Shown here in pieces: positions 35,072 through 44,022 of a stretch of 64,000 nucleotides of DNA. A program made the translations under genes and the position numbers. The DNA is taken from contig NZ_FOLT01000007.1 of assembly GCF_900112455.1 (NCBI RefSeq), forward strand, positions 41,882-105,881, given 5' to 3'. Under the pieces are notes generated by a model, which worked only from the letters and a program-made list of their open reading frames with translations, did no database searches and was not told where the DNA came from. How positions within the stretch are numbered: the stretch's first letter is position 1; each line of letters begins with the position of its first letter. Source of the DNA: Alkalibacterium subtropicum. GTDB lineage: Bacteria; Bacillota; Bacilli; Lactobacillales; Carnobacteriaceae_A.

Positions 35072-36274
35072 ATGAAACGAAGTGTTTTAAAATTTGGAGG
35101 ATCAAGTGTGGCAGATTTCATGAAAATCAAAGAGATCGCCGGCTACCTCAAATCACGTATCGAACAGGACGAACAGCTGATCGTTGTCGTATCCGCTATG
35201 GGAAAAACGACGGATGACCTGCTGGCCTCTGTGAGCCACCTGACAGCTGACCCCAACGACATGGACCTGGCCATGCTGCTCAATACAGGTGAACAGCAGA
35301 CGATCTCCTTCTTGTCGCTCGCTTTGAACGATATGAACGTCCGGGCCAAACCGCTGACCGGCTATCAGGCCGGCATCGAAACGACAGGTAAACATCTGAA
35401 AAGCAAAATCTCTTCCATCAAAACGGATTTCCTGGAGGAACTGTTTGATTCACACGATCTGCTTATTGTCGCCGGTTTTCAGGGCTTCAACAAAGCCGGT
35501 GAACTGACGACCCTCGGCCGGGGGGGTTCAGATACGACAGCAGTGGCCATCGCTTCCGCCTTGGACTGCCCGTGTGAGATCTATACCGACGTCACTGGGG
35601 TATTCAGTACAGATCCGCGAATCTTCCCTGAGGCCAAACGCTGGGAAAAAATCTCGTTTGAGGAAATGATGGAAATGTCTGCGCTGGGCGCAGGTGTGCT
35701 TGAAACGCGCAGCGTCGAACTGGCTAATAATCATAATATCCCGCTTTACTTAGGGAAAACATTATCGAAAGAGAAAGGAACATGGATCGTGCCCAATGAT
35801 CAAATGCTCGAACGCAAAGCTGTCACGGGAGTCGCTCTAGATAAAGAGATGGCTCACGTCACGATTACCTATCCCCTGGAAACCAAGACGTTTCTGACCG
35901 ATTTATTCATCAAACTGGAAGAAGCTGAAATCAATATCGATATGATTTCACAGATCCAGAACCAGGATGGCCTGCAGCTGTCTTTTACCTTTAAAGAATC
36001 GGAAGAACGCGAACTGAACCAGCTTTTCGATGCTTTAAAAGAGTCTTATACCAATCTTTACGTTAAAATAGAAACCACTTACTGCAAGCTGTCGGTCATT
36101 GGTGCCGGGATGCGCGACATGACCGGTGTCGCATCCAAGATTTTCAAGACGCTGCTGGCCTCAGACATCCCTTTTTATCAGGTCACGACCTCTGAAATCA
36201 GTGTCTCCTATGTAGTGGATGAGCAAAACGGTGAGAAAGCTACCCGTCTTCTGTGCCAGGCCTTCAATCTATAA
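35072..36274 (+). CDS. lysC: Aspartate kinase, lysine-operon isozyme
   Basis: 400 residues. Phosphorylates aspartate, the first step to lysine. The N-terminal kinase signature SVLKFGGSSVAD, the GRGGSDTTA segment near 150 and TDVTGVFSTDPR near 175 are clear. The C-terminal third (about 260-400) contains two ACT domains that usually bind lysine as feedback inhibitor. AAAGGAG precedes the ATG. First gene after the lysine riboswitch; the next gene starts 28 bp downstream. Confidence 0.95.
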   Translation: MKRSVLKFGGSSVADFMKIKEIAGYLKSRIEQDEQLIVVVSAMGKTTDDLLASVSHLTADPNDMDLAMLLNTGEQQTISFLSLALNDMNVRAKPLTGYQAGIETTGKHLKSKISSIKTDFLEELFDSHDLLIVAGFQGFNKAGELTTLGRGGSDTTAVAIASALDCPCEIYTDVTGVFSTDPRIFPEAKRWEKISFEEMMEMSALGAGVLETRSVELANNHNIPLYLGKTLSKEKGTWIVPNDQMLERKAVTGVALDKEMAHVTITYPLETKTFLTDLFIKLEEAEINIDMISQIQNQDGLQLSFTFKESEERELNQLFDALKESYTNLYVKIETTYCKLSVIGAGMRDMTGVASKIFKTLLASDIPFYQVTTSEISVSYVVDEQNGEKATRLLCQAFNL

Positions 36275-36302
36275 TACTATTGAAAAAAGAAAGGACGATT
36301 TC

Positions 36303-37295
36303 ATGACAAACATTGCCGTAGTCGGTGCCACAGGTCTTGTGGGGAACACCATGCTGGAAATACTGGATTTGAAAAACATCCCCTATTCCTCCCTGACTCT
36401 TTTTTCTTCTGCCCGCTCAGCAGGCAAAGAAGTGACACTTAAAGGAAAGACATATGTGGTTGAAGAACTGACAGAGGAAAAAACAGATGGCGGGTTTGAC
36501 TATGTCCTGATGTCCGCCGGTGGGGAGACCAGTCTGCACTTCGCCCCTCTATTTGAACAGGCTGGAGCTGTCGTCATCGACAATTCAAGTGCCTGGCGCA
36601 TGGATCAGGCGATCGACCTGGTCGTTCCGGAAGTCAACAAACCAAGCCTCAAGCGTCACATCATAGCCAATCCGAACTGCTCGACCATCCAGTCCGTCGT
36701 TCCCTTGAAACCTCTGGCTGATGCCTTTGGTGTCCGGCGCGTGGCCTACACGACGTATCAGTCTGTGTCCGGCTCCGGCTGGAAAGGCATTGAGGACCTG
36801 GAGAGGGGCGAACGCGGTGAAGCGGCGGTGAATTACCCTAAACCGATCTATCATAATGTGATTCCTCAAATCGATGTCTTTTTAGACAACGGCTATACGA
36901 AAGAAGAAGAAAAAATGATCAGGGAGACACAGAAGATCTTGAACGATGCATCCATTGACGTGACCGCGACCTGCGTGCGCGTCCCTGTGCCGCACGCCCA
37001 TGCGGTGGCCATCAATGTGACTCTGAAGGCAGAACCGTCTGTCGAAGATCTGAGAACGGCCTTAGCCGGCTTCCCTTCTATTGTGCTGATGGACGATCCT
37101 GCTCAAAACCTTTACCCGACACCGCTGGATGCAGCAGGTCAAGAGGGTGTCTTCGTTGGTCGGATCCGAAAAGACAACAGCCTGAAGAACACTTATCATT
37201 TATGGTCAGTCAGTGACAACATCCTGAAAGGTGCCGCCCTGAATGCTGTCCAGATACTTGAAGAACTCCTATCACGAAAGGAAGATCAGCAATGA
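36303..37295 (+). CDS. asd: Aspartate-semialdehyde dehydrogenase
   Basis: 330 residues from the ATG at 36303 (AAAGGA upstream). Reduces aspartyl phosphate with NADPH. The nucleotide motif GATGLVGNTMLE is at about residue 7, the catalytic Cys is in ANPNCSTIQ near 127 and the catalytic His is in VPVPHAHAVAI near 235. It overlaps dapA by 4 bp (ATGA). Part of the riboswitch-controlled lysine operon, although threonine and methionine routes also need this step. Confidence 0.95.
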   Translation: MTNIAVVGATGLVGNTMLEILDLKNIPYSSLTLFSSARSAGKEVTLKGKTYVVEELTEEKTDGGFDYVLMSAGGETSLHFAPLFEQAGAVVIDNSSAWRMDQAIDLVVPEVNKPSLKRHIIANPNCSTIQSVVPLKPLADAFGVRRVAYTTYQSVSGSGWKGIEDLERGERGEAAVNYPKPIYHNVIPQIDVFLDNGYTKEEEKMIRETQKILNDASIDVTATCVRVPVPHAHAVAINVTLKAEPSVEDLRTALAGFPSIVLMDDPAQNLYPTPLDAAGQEGVFVGRIRKDNSLKNTYHLWSVSDNILKGAALNAVQILEELLSRKEDQQ

Positions 37296-38176
37296 CACGA
37301 TTATTCACCGGAGCAGCAGCTGCTGTCACCACCCCCTTCATACAAGGAAATGTTGATTATGACAGCTTCAAAAATCATCTGATTTATTTGAAAAAGAACC
37401 GCATCCAGGCCTTCGTCATCAACGGGACGACCGGCGAAAGTTCCACGCTGACAAAGAAAGAGAAAGCGACCCTGTTATCTATCGCGATCGATGTGGCAGA
37501 CGGCGACATCCCGGTCATTGCCGGAACGGGTTCGAACAACACGGCAGATGCCATCGCGCATTCACAGGAAGCGGAAAAGCTGGGCGTCGATGCCCTTTTA
37601 GTCATCACACCTTACTACAATAAGACCAGTCAGAAAGGCCTGCTGGCTCACTTTACAGCGATCGCTGAAGCTGTCACCATTCCGATCATATTATACGACG
37701 TGCCTGCCCGCACAGGCATGACCATCGCTCCGGAAACACTGGAAGTGCTGGCTCTAAAGCAGCCGAACATCGTCGGTCTGAAAGATGCGACCGGTGATCT
37801 TGCCCATCTGAATCGTCTGCAGTATGTCGTAGACGACAGTTTTTCCTTTTACAGCGGTAACGATGATCTGGCCCTGCCTTTCTATGCACTTGGCGGACAT
37901 GGTCTGATCTCCGTACTGGCCAATGCCCTGCCGAAAGAATACCAGGAGATGTATGAAGCCGCTCAAAAATATCCGAAAAAAGCTGCTGAGATCAGTCACC
38001 GTCTTTTCCCCTTAGTGGATGCTCTGGGCGTGGACGTCAATCCGATCCCGATCAAAGTCTTGACCAGTCACTTAGGGTTCGGCGATTATTCTCTGCGTCT
38101 GCCTTTAGTGCCCCTGGAATCTGCCGCTCAGGATGTCCTTACTGAACTTTTCGATCACACAAGAAAGGATGATTGA
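37292..38176 (+). CDS. dapA: 4-hydroxy-tetrahydrodipicolinate synthase
   Basis: 294 residues. Condenses pyruvate with aspartate semialdehyde. The Schiff-base Lys164 stands in NIVGLKDATGD, the proton-relay Tyr135 in ILYDVPARTGM and the substrate loop is INGTTGES. The length and TIM-barrel pattern are standard. Start overlaps the asd stop, and dapB begins 2 bp after the stop, so translation is coupled. Confidence 0.96.
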   Translation: MTRLFTGAAAAVTTPFIQGNVDYDSFKNHLIYLKKNRIQAFVINGTTGESSTLTKKEKATLLSIAIDVADGDIPVIAGTGSNNTADAIAHSQEAEKLGVDALLVITPYYNKTSQKGLLAHFTAIAEAVTIPIILYDVPARTGMTIAPETLEVLALKQPNIVGLKDATGDLAHLNRLQYVVDDSFSFYSGNDDLALPFYALGGHGLISVLANALPKEYQEMYEAAQKYPKKAAEISHRLFPLVDALGVDVNPIPIKVLTSHLGFGDYSLRLPLVPLESAAQDVLTELFDHTRKDD

Positions 38177-38177
38177 G

Positions 38178-38912
38178 ATGAAGCTATTGCTTGTCGGATA
38201 CGGTGCAATGAATAAACGCGTCGCCAAACTGGCTGAAGCGAACGGTCACGAGATCGTCGGCGCGCTTTCACCGACTGAAGAAAACGACTGTCCTCATCCA
38301 CTTTTTGATTCTGTAAATGAAGGCTTGCCTGAAGCAGATTGTCTGATCGACTTTTCACACCCCACGCTGACAAAGGAGGTGCTGACTTCTGACCTTAATA
38401 TTCCGATGGTCATCGCCACCACCGGTGAAAAAGAGACCCTGCTTGAACTGATGGATAAAAAAGCGGAAACGGCCCCGGTCTTTTTCAGTGCCAACATGAG
38501 CTACGGCGTCCATATCGTGACCCAGCTTCTTGAAACGATCGCTCCTTTGATGGATGACTACGATATCGAGATGATCGAAAAACATCATAATCAGAAGATC
38601 GATGCCCCAAGCGGCACACTGATCAAGCTTCTGGACGCCATCAAAGACAAGGCCCGGCCCGATGCCAGAGAAGTCTATGACCGCAGTCAGTTATCTGAAA
38701 AACGCGATAAACAAGAGATCGGTATTTCCACTATCCGCGGCGGTACGATCGTGGGCGAACATGAAGTTCTGTTTGCCGGACACGATGAAGTCATCTCCGT
38801 GAAACACTCGGCCCAGTCGAAGGACATTTTTGCCCGCGGGGCCTTAAAAGTAGCAGAAAAGTTAGTCAACAAAGAAAATGGATTTTATACGTATAATAAT
38901 TTAGGAGTGTAG
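38178..38912 (+). CDS. dapB: 4-hydroxy-tetrahydrodipicolinate reductase
   Basis: 244 residues from the ATG at 38178, which yields the usual start MKLLLVGYGAMN; AAAGGAT lies before it. NAD(P)-binding GYGAMN, DFSHP near 60, and the substrate motif EKHHNQKIDAPSGT near 135 with its catalytic His and Lys are intact. It is slightly shorter than E. coli DapB, as usual in Firmicutes. Third step of the diaminopimelate route. Confidence 0.95.
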   Translation: MKLLLVGYGAMNKRVAKLAEANGHEIVGALSPTEENDCPHPLFDSVNEGLPEADCLIDFSHPTLTKEVLTSDLNIPMVIATTGEKETLLELMDKKAETAPVFFSANMSYGVHIVTQLLETIAPLMDDYDIEMIEKHHNQKIDAPSGTLIKLLDAIKDKARPDAREVYDRSQLSEKRDKQEIGISTIRGGTIVGEHEVLFAGHDEVISVKHSAQSKDIFARGALKVAEKLVNKENGFYTYNNLGV

Positions 38913-38915
38913 AAT

Positions 38916-39632
38916 ATGCAGACATTTAACCCGGAAGAAATCATTGAATATATCAGCCGCTCAGAAAAAACGACCCCTTTAAAGATCTACATCAACACGA
39001 CCCTTAAGCAAGACGCTTTCCCCGAGACCTTTAAAGTCTTTGGATCAGAAGGCAGCTATACGATTTTTGCCGATCTGAAAGAATGGCGCCCTTTTTATGA
39101 CGATAACAATGAGAAAATCAGTGCGCTTGAAATCGAACAGGACAGACGTCATTCCGCTATCCCGCTTTTAGATACGTCAAAAGTGGATGCACGGATCGAA
39201 CCGGGTTCATTTATCCGTGACCACGCCACGATCGGCAAAAACGCTGTCGTCATGATGGGCGCAGTGATCAATATCGGTGCTGTCGTCGGCGAAGGGACCA
39301 TGATCGACATGGGTGCCGTTTTAGGTGGCCGCGCAACGACCGGTAAAAACGTCCATGTGGGAGCCGGTGCTGTCCTTTCCGGTGTCATCGAACCCGCCAG
39401 CGCCACCCCTGTCATTATCGAAGACAACGTCCTGATCGGGGCGAATGCCGTGATCCTGGAAGGCGTCCGTGTCGGCAAAGGCTCGGTCGTCGCAGCAGGC
39501 GCCATCGTCACAGAAGATGTCCCGGCAGATACGGTCGTTGCCGGCGTCCCTGCCCGTAAAATCAAGAACACGTCCGATGTGGCTTCTGAAAAAGTCGCCA
39601 TCATCTCGGCATTAAGGGAACTTGATTCCTAA
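38916..39632 (+). CDS. dapD: Tetrahydrodipicolinate N-acetyltransferase
   Basis: 238 residues. The C-terminal two thirds are a left-handed beta helix of hexapeptide repeats ([19 protein letters not shown] and following). N-terminal 80 residues form the acceptor domain. Marks the acetyl branch (DapD of the DapH type). Transfers acetyl from acetyl-CoA to tetrahydrodipicolinate, opening the ring. TAGGAGTG precedes the ATG three bases after the dapB stop. Confidence 0.95.
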   Translation: MQTFNPEEIIEYISRSEKTTPLKIYINTTLKQDAFPETFKVFGSEGSYTIFADLKEWRPFYDDNNEKISALEIEQDRRHSAIPLLDTSKVDARIEPGSFIRDHATIGKNAVVMMGAVINIGAVVGEGTMIDMGAVLGGRATTGKNVHVGAGAVLSGVIEPASATPVIIEDNVLIGANAVILEGVRVGKGSVVAAGAIVTEDVPADTVVAGVPARKIKNTSDVASEKVAIISALRELDS

Positions 39633-39682
39633 GGCGCTAACGACCCGACACTTATCCCGATCATCACTTACAGGAGGAATGT

Positions 39683-40843
39683 ATGGATCACATACCAGAA
39701 ACCTTAACACAACACCGAAGAAACCTGCACCAGATCCCGGAACTGTCTTTTCATGAATATAAAACGACGGACTACATCAGAACCACGTTAGATGACTTGT
39801 CGATTCCTTATTTCACCCCTTTGGATACCGCAACCGTCGTCTTCTTTGAAGGCCGTACCGTTTCAAAAGAAACGATCGGTTTTCGGGCGGACATCGATGC
39901 CCTGCCTATTCAGGAAGAAACAGAAGTGCCATTCAAATCTCAGCACGACGGCGCCATGCATGCCTGCGGCCACGACGGTCACACGTCCATACTGCTGACT
40001 TTCGCCGAATGGTGCAAGGAAAAACAGGACGAGGGAAAGCTCGAGAAAAATATCCTGCTTATCTTTCAGCCATCTGAAGAATCCAATGCCGGTGCCGATG
40101 CACTGATCCGTGCGTTTCCTTTTGAAGACTATCAGGTCAAGGAAATCTACGGCCTGCATTTAGGCCCGGATATCCCTGAGCACACGCTGGCCACCAAACC
40201 AGGCTTTCTGATGGCGAGCGCGACTGAATACCGCATCAACGTCAAGGGTCTGTCTGCTCATGTGGCACAGAAAGAAAAAGGACACAGTGCGCTCGGAGCG
40301 GTGACGCACATCGCGACCCAGCTCGGTCAGGTCCAGCAGTACTTTTTAAACGGCCTGCACCAGAATATCCTGCATATCGGGAAACTCCATGCCGGCGAAG
40401 CCATCAATACGGTGGCCACAGACGGTCACATCCAGGGAACGATCCGGACCTATGTACCAGAGGATCTCATACACATCCAGGAGAAAATGGAAACTATCGT
40501 AGCCGGTACCGATGCCCTTTTTGGAACGGAAACGACGCTCGACTTTGCCAAAGGCTATCCGGCTGTTTATAACGATGAGTCCCTGATGGATACCGTCCAG
40601 GCAGGGGCTGACCAGGCCGGCTTGACGCTCGAGCTGCTGGCTGTCCCCTATCTGTTCGGGGAAGACTTTTCCTTTTATTCCTCCATCGCCAAAACGAACT
40701 TTGCCTTCTTAGGTGTCCGCAATGAAGAAAAAGGCTATATCCACGGCCTGCATACCGCTTTGTTCAACTTCGATGAAAAGATTTTGCTTAACGGTGTGAA
40801 ATATTATCAGGCGATTGCCTCTACGCTGGGACTGATTAGATGA
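39683..40843 (+). CDS. dapL: N-acetyldiaminopimelate deacetylase
   Basis: 386 residues of the M20D amidohydrolase family. Metal-binding residues are in ADIDALPIQEE, HACGHDGHTSILL near 95 and the Glu pair in FQPSEES near 130. A later His is in KGLSAHVAQ and the C-terminal one in HTALFNFDE. Releases acetate from N-acetyl-LL-diaminopimelate. Its symbol varies between organisms (ykuR, hipO); function follows from its place directly after dapD. CAGGAGGAA precedes the ATG; its stop overlaps the next start by 4 bp. Confidence 0.9.
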   Translation: MDHIPETLTQHRRNLHQIPELSFHEYKTTDYIRTTLDDLSIPYFTPLDTATVVFFEGRTVSKETIGFRADIDALPIQEETEVPFKSQHDGAMHACGHDGHTSILLTFAEWCKEKQDEGKLEKNILLIFQPSEESNAGADALIRAFPFEDYQVKEIYGLHLGPDIPEHTLATKPGFLMASATEYRINVKGLSAHVAQKEKGHSALGAVTHIATQLGQVQQYFLNGLHQNILHIGKLHAGEAINTVATDGHIQGTIRTYVPEDLIHIQEKMETIVAGTDALFGTETTLDFAKGYPAVYNDESLMDTVQAGADQAGLTLELLAVPYLFGEDFSFYSSIAKTNFAFLGVRNEEKGYIHGLHTALFNFDEKILLNGVKYYQAIASTLGLIR

Positions 40844-41889
40844 CCGCACGCTTAATACTGAACACCGAACGACTGACCCGGCAAGCGCGCCGTTTCCAGT
40901 CGCAGGTCGACACCATCGCTATCGTTAAAAATGACGGCTATAACCACGGCCTGAAAACGGTCTTTGAGGCCTTTTATGCCGGTGGTATCCGATCATTCGC
41001 TACGACGAGCCTGGCAGAGGCCATCCAGCTGAGAGAATGGGACCGGGATATTTTTATCCTGCTGCTCGATCCGGGTGCCGACTTTGACCAGATCAGGACG
41101 TATAACCTAACCTTGACCGTTTCCTCGATGGATTTCTACAAGAAATACAGAGAAGAACTGAAAGACATCGCTATCCAGCTGGTTTATCGCAATGATCTTA
41201 ACCGGCTGGGCTTTACGTCGAGCGAACAGATGAAACAGATCCTGGACGATCCGGACATGAACGTCACTGGCTTGTGGACGCATTTTGCCTCAGCTGATGA
41301 CTTCGGAGTCGACCGCTATGAGAAGGAAGTCAAGAACTGGCAGACCGTATTGGAGGAATTAAAAGCTTATCTCCCGGATATGACCTATATCCACGCCCAG
41401 AACAGCTCTTCCTATCTGCGTGACGACCTGCTTCCTTACCACACCCATATTCGCGGTGGCGTGATCTTATATGGGACGCGTCCTTACTACGACGGCCTGG
41501 ACACTTCTATCGCTGAACAAGCAGTCAGCATCGAAGCCAGTGTGATCGAGTTGACTCCTGTAAAAGCCGGCCGATCGATAGGCTATTCTGCAGACTACCT
41601 GACCGAGAAGGACATTACAGTCGCAGTCTGCGATATCGGTTATGGGAACGGTCTGCTGAAAGGACGCAAAGCCTTCCCCGTTAAGATCAATGAGAAGGCA
41701 TATCCTATCCGCGTCATGATGATGAGCCATATTCTTGTCGAAGTCGACGAAGATGTTGAGATCGGCGATACAGTGACGCTTTATGATGATGATCTGCGCT
41801 TTGACTGGTTCACCAAAAACGGCATCGGCTCGTTTTCTCAGCAGATGTCCAGTCTCAATAAACAAACGTTTGAGGTCGTCTTAACTTAA
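40840..41889 (+). CDS. Alanine-racemase-like PLP protein of the lysine operon (Alr2 type)
   Basis: 349 residues of the alanine racemase fold. The PLP lysine is in AIVKNDGYNHG near residue 30 (alanine racemases: VKADAYGHG), an Arg in LNRLGF, the Arg in THIRGGVILYG, the second catalytic Tyr probably in SIGYSADY and IGYGNG near 270. The usual K-x-D-TGM-x-R segment is altered to VYRNDLNR, so it is clearly divergent. It is the last gene of the dap operon, as alr2 is in staphylococci, and no DapF-type epimerase is encoded here. It may racemise alanine or isomerise diaminopimelate; the sequence cannot decide. ATGA overlap couples it to the deacetylase gene. Confidence 0.8.
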   Translation: MTARLILNTERLTRQARRFQSQVDTIAIVKNDGYNHGLKTVFEAFYAGGIRSFATTSLAEAIQLREWDRDIFILLLDPGADFDQIRTYNLTLTVSSMDFYKKYREELKDIAIQLVYRNDLNRLGFTSSEQMKQILDDPDMNVTGLWTHFASADDFGVDRYEKEVKNWQTVLEELKAYLPDMTYIHAQNSSSYLRDDLLPYHTHIRGGVILYGTRPYYDGLDTSIAEQAVSIEASVIELTPVKAGRSIGYSADYLTEKDITVAVCDIGYGNGLLKGRKAFPVKINEKAYPIRVMMMSHILVEVDEDVEIGDTVTLYDDDLRFDWFTKNGIGSFSQQMSSLNKQTFEVVLT

Positions 41890-41902
41890 TAGAAAGCATT
41901 CG

Positions 41903-41930
41903 AAGCTGGGACAATAGTCTCAGCTTTTTT
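41903..41930 (+). terminator. Terminator of the lysine operon
   Basis: AAGCTGGGAC (41903-41912) and GTCTCAGCTT (41917-41926) with one G-U pair, followed by T's. Confidence 0.88.
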
Positions 41931-42494
41931 CTTATGTGTCCAACTCTTCGATTCGTAATCCTGAGACAACCAGAAGCTTCTCAAGCGATGTTGAGTTTCA
42001 AATTTTTAATATCAGGCTATTACGACATAAATTTCACTGGTGGGCTACGAAAAGTTGGTCTAATGTCGGTATGGCGACCAGTTTAGATCACTGTTTCATT
42101 TAAAGCTGATGGAAATCAGTCAGGGTATCACCTTCCCTAAGAATTCCTTGATAAGTTCGATAAATTATTATGAACGCCCGTTTATGCAGCGTAAAGATAA
42201 TAGAAAGACGCCATCCTAGTCTATCGTGACTACACGGAATGACATATCCTTATAAAGGCCGTGGAGGTTGGGGATGACCCCAACCTCTTCATCAAAAAGA
42301 CATGACAGACGAGTTTGCATACTCACCTTTTTCACCGAATATAAAAATCGTCTCATAAACAACTTCAGTTTGTGAAATAATTGTTTAAAGGGATTAAAAC
42401 ATGTGGTAAACTAGCCGTAGTAATTAAATCGTTTACACTAAAAACAAATTATCAGTAAGTCATTTTTTTGTGAAAAATAGAAAGGACTGATCCT
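41931..42494. other. Intergenic region, 560 bp, no gene recognised
   Basis: No coding sequence or named RNA is seen. A perfect 10-bp hairpin, GAGGTTGGGG (42264-42273) with CCCCAACCTC (42278-42287), has only a weak T run; it could end a small RNA or a read-through transcript. TTTAAA and TAAACT at 17 bp near 42383-42411 may be the promoter of the next gene. Confidence 0.4.
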
Positions 42495-43466
42495 GTGGTT
42501 TTAGCCAGCAGTTTTCTGCTTTTTGTCTTCTTCGCTTTTTATATCCTCTATTCAATGATCCAGGGAAATATCGGGATCATGAATACCGCTTCCCTAACGA
42601 TTTTAGGAATAGCGGCATTGTTCCTTGCCAAACAGTTAGGCAGGGAATGGCAGTCTGTAAAGAGTGATCTGAGACAGCCCATGCAGTTAAAACAAACGAA
42701 AAATATTTACACCTTAGCTGCTCTCGTCACTGGAGCTTACGTGACCTTTTTTCTAAACCATCAATGGGGATTAGGTGGTGTGCTGGCATCTGCCGGTGTC
42801 GGCTTAGCCGGGGCTTATCTATTTAAAAAGTACGCCGTCGCTATCTACTGCGGTTCCTTTGTGGGCATGGCCTGCAACATCGTTTTTTCAAACCCCTGGT
42901 CATTTCTGCTGGCCAGTCTGCTTGCGGGCGTAATCTTTATACTGGCCCAGGATCTGTTCAAAGGATTTGGAGGGAAACTGGGATTCATGGCTTTCTGCGG
43001 AACAGTTTTGGCATCCGTCCTGTTCCGGTCGCCTTTAAGAACCTTAGAACCTTTGTCTTCTGATTTATATATGCCGTTACTTTTCATCATCATAGCAGCA
43101 GGCATGGCGACCTATTTCCTGCAGGACAAGTTTTCTTTTAGTCCCGTGACGGCCTCAGCCCTTGTCGGTTTGATCATCGCTGTGCTTTCGCCGGACCCCG
43201 GACATATTCTGGTCGTTGCCGCTTTTTGCGCAACCTTTGCCGGAATGGTTTCCAAAGAACGCGCAAAAAACTATCCGGAAATGTTCTTTCTGACACTCCT
43301 GACCGCTATCCTTTTTATCGCCGTCGCATCACTTTTTGACGGTTCAGGCGGAAAACTCGGAGCCACCGCTTTCCTGGCAACCGTTTCGGGGCGTGGCCTG
43401 CTGGACACACTTAACTGGGTGAAAACGAGTCACATCAAACCCCAGCAGCAATCCATCGATAAGTAA
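42495..43466 (+). CDS. Polytopic membrane protein, unknown
   Basis: 323 residues with about ten membrane helices and almost no hydrophilic domain. The segments GFGGKLGFMAFCGTVLAS (near 160) and GSGGKLGATAFLATVSGRG (near 280) resemble each other, which suggests an internal duplication of a five-helix half, as in many transporters. AAAGGACTG stands before the GTG start. The gene is monocistronic with its own nested terminator. No family or substrate is recognised. Confidence 0.65.
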   Translation: MVLASSFLLFVFFAFYILYSMIQGNIGIMNTASLTILGIAALFLAKQLGREWQSVKSDLRQPMQLKQTKNIYTLAALVTGAYVTFFLNHQWGLGGVLASAGVGLAGAYLFKKYAVAIYCGSFVGMACNIVFSNPWSFLLASLLAGVIFILAQDLFKGFGGKLGFMAFCGTVLASVLFRSPLRTLEPLSSDLYMPLLFIIIAAGMATYFLQDKFSFSPVTASALVGLIIAVLSPDPGHILVVAAFCATFAGMVSKERAKNYPEMFFLTLLTAILFIAVASLFDGSGGKLGATAFLATVSGRGLLDTLNWVKTSHIKPQQQSIDK

Positions 43467-43471
43467 AAAAG

Positions 43472-43551
43472 AGACTCCTTTGCATTCTGCCCCAAAAAAG
43501 TCAGACTTGAAACTTCTGAGTTTTTGGGGCAGCTCATTAAGGAGTCTTTTC
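43472..43551 (+). terminator. Nested double-stem terminator
   Basis: Outer stem AGACTCCTT (43472-43480) with AAGGAGTCT (43539-43547); inner stem CTGCCCCAAAAA (43487-43498) with TTTTTGGGGCAG (43521-43532), both perfect. T's follow the outer stem. Confidence 0.85.
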
Positions 43552-43629
43552 ATATTAGTTTTTAACTAATTGTGACAAACGGAACCTCTTACAATCGCTG
43601 AGTTACTACATAAGAAAAAGATTCTACAA

Positions 43630-43889
43630 GCTCAGCCGGCTCATTGCTCCGAGCAGGCTCTTTTCACCTCTGCTTGCTCCTGCTCAGATTACTGTTCCTA
43701 GCGGGATGACCCTAAAACGGCTTTATTCCGACCGCTCCGACCTCCCACACAACTGAGCAGACTATAAAAGGACCGTTTGCTTTCTACTCAGATAAATAGC
43801 CCCGCTGACTTGGCGCAACATGAGCAGTTTAGGACTCAGTCAGCCACGAATCAAAAGCGGGCAGGCACAACTGACCGCTTTATCTATCC
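43630..43889 (+). repeat. 52-bp tandem repeat array G (family epsilon, five degenerate units)
   Basis: The anchor GCTCAG or a variant falls at 43630, 43682, 43734 (GCTCCG), 43786 (ACTCAG) and 43838 (AGTCAG), each exactly 52 bp apart. Internal columns also line up: GAGCAG- or GCGGG-type triplets around unit position 20, and ACCGCTTTAT-like ends in units 2, 3 and 5. Divergence between units is high, so the array looks old. No gene is seen in 43552-43954. Confidence 0.65.
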
Positions 43890-43954
43890 ATTCAAGGTAA
43901 TAAGAACTACGGGCTGGTTTAACTTCGTCACTCCCCAGAAAAACTATCGCTAAA

Positions 43955-43994
43955 AAACAAAAAAGAAGGACAGTCTCCAGGGAGACTGTCCTTT
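43955..43994 (-). terminator. Terminator of ppaC
   Basis: AAGGACAGTCTCC and GGAGACTGTCCTT are perfectly complementary; on the minus strand a T-rich run follows. Confidence 0.88.
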
Positions 43995-44022
43995 CCAATT
44001 TCAATTAAATTTATTATCGCGT

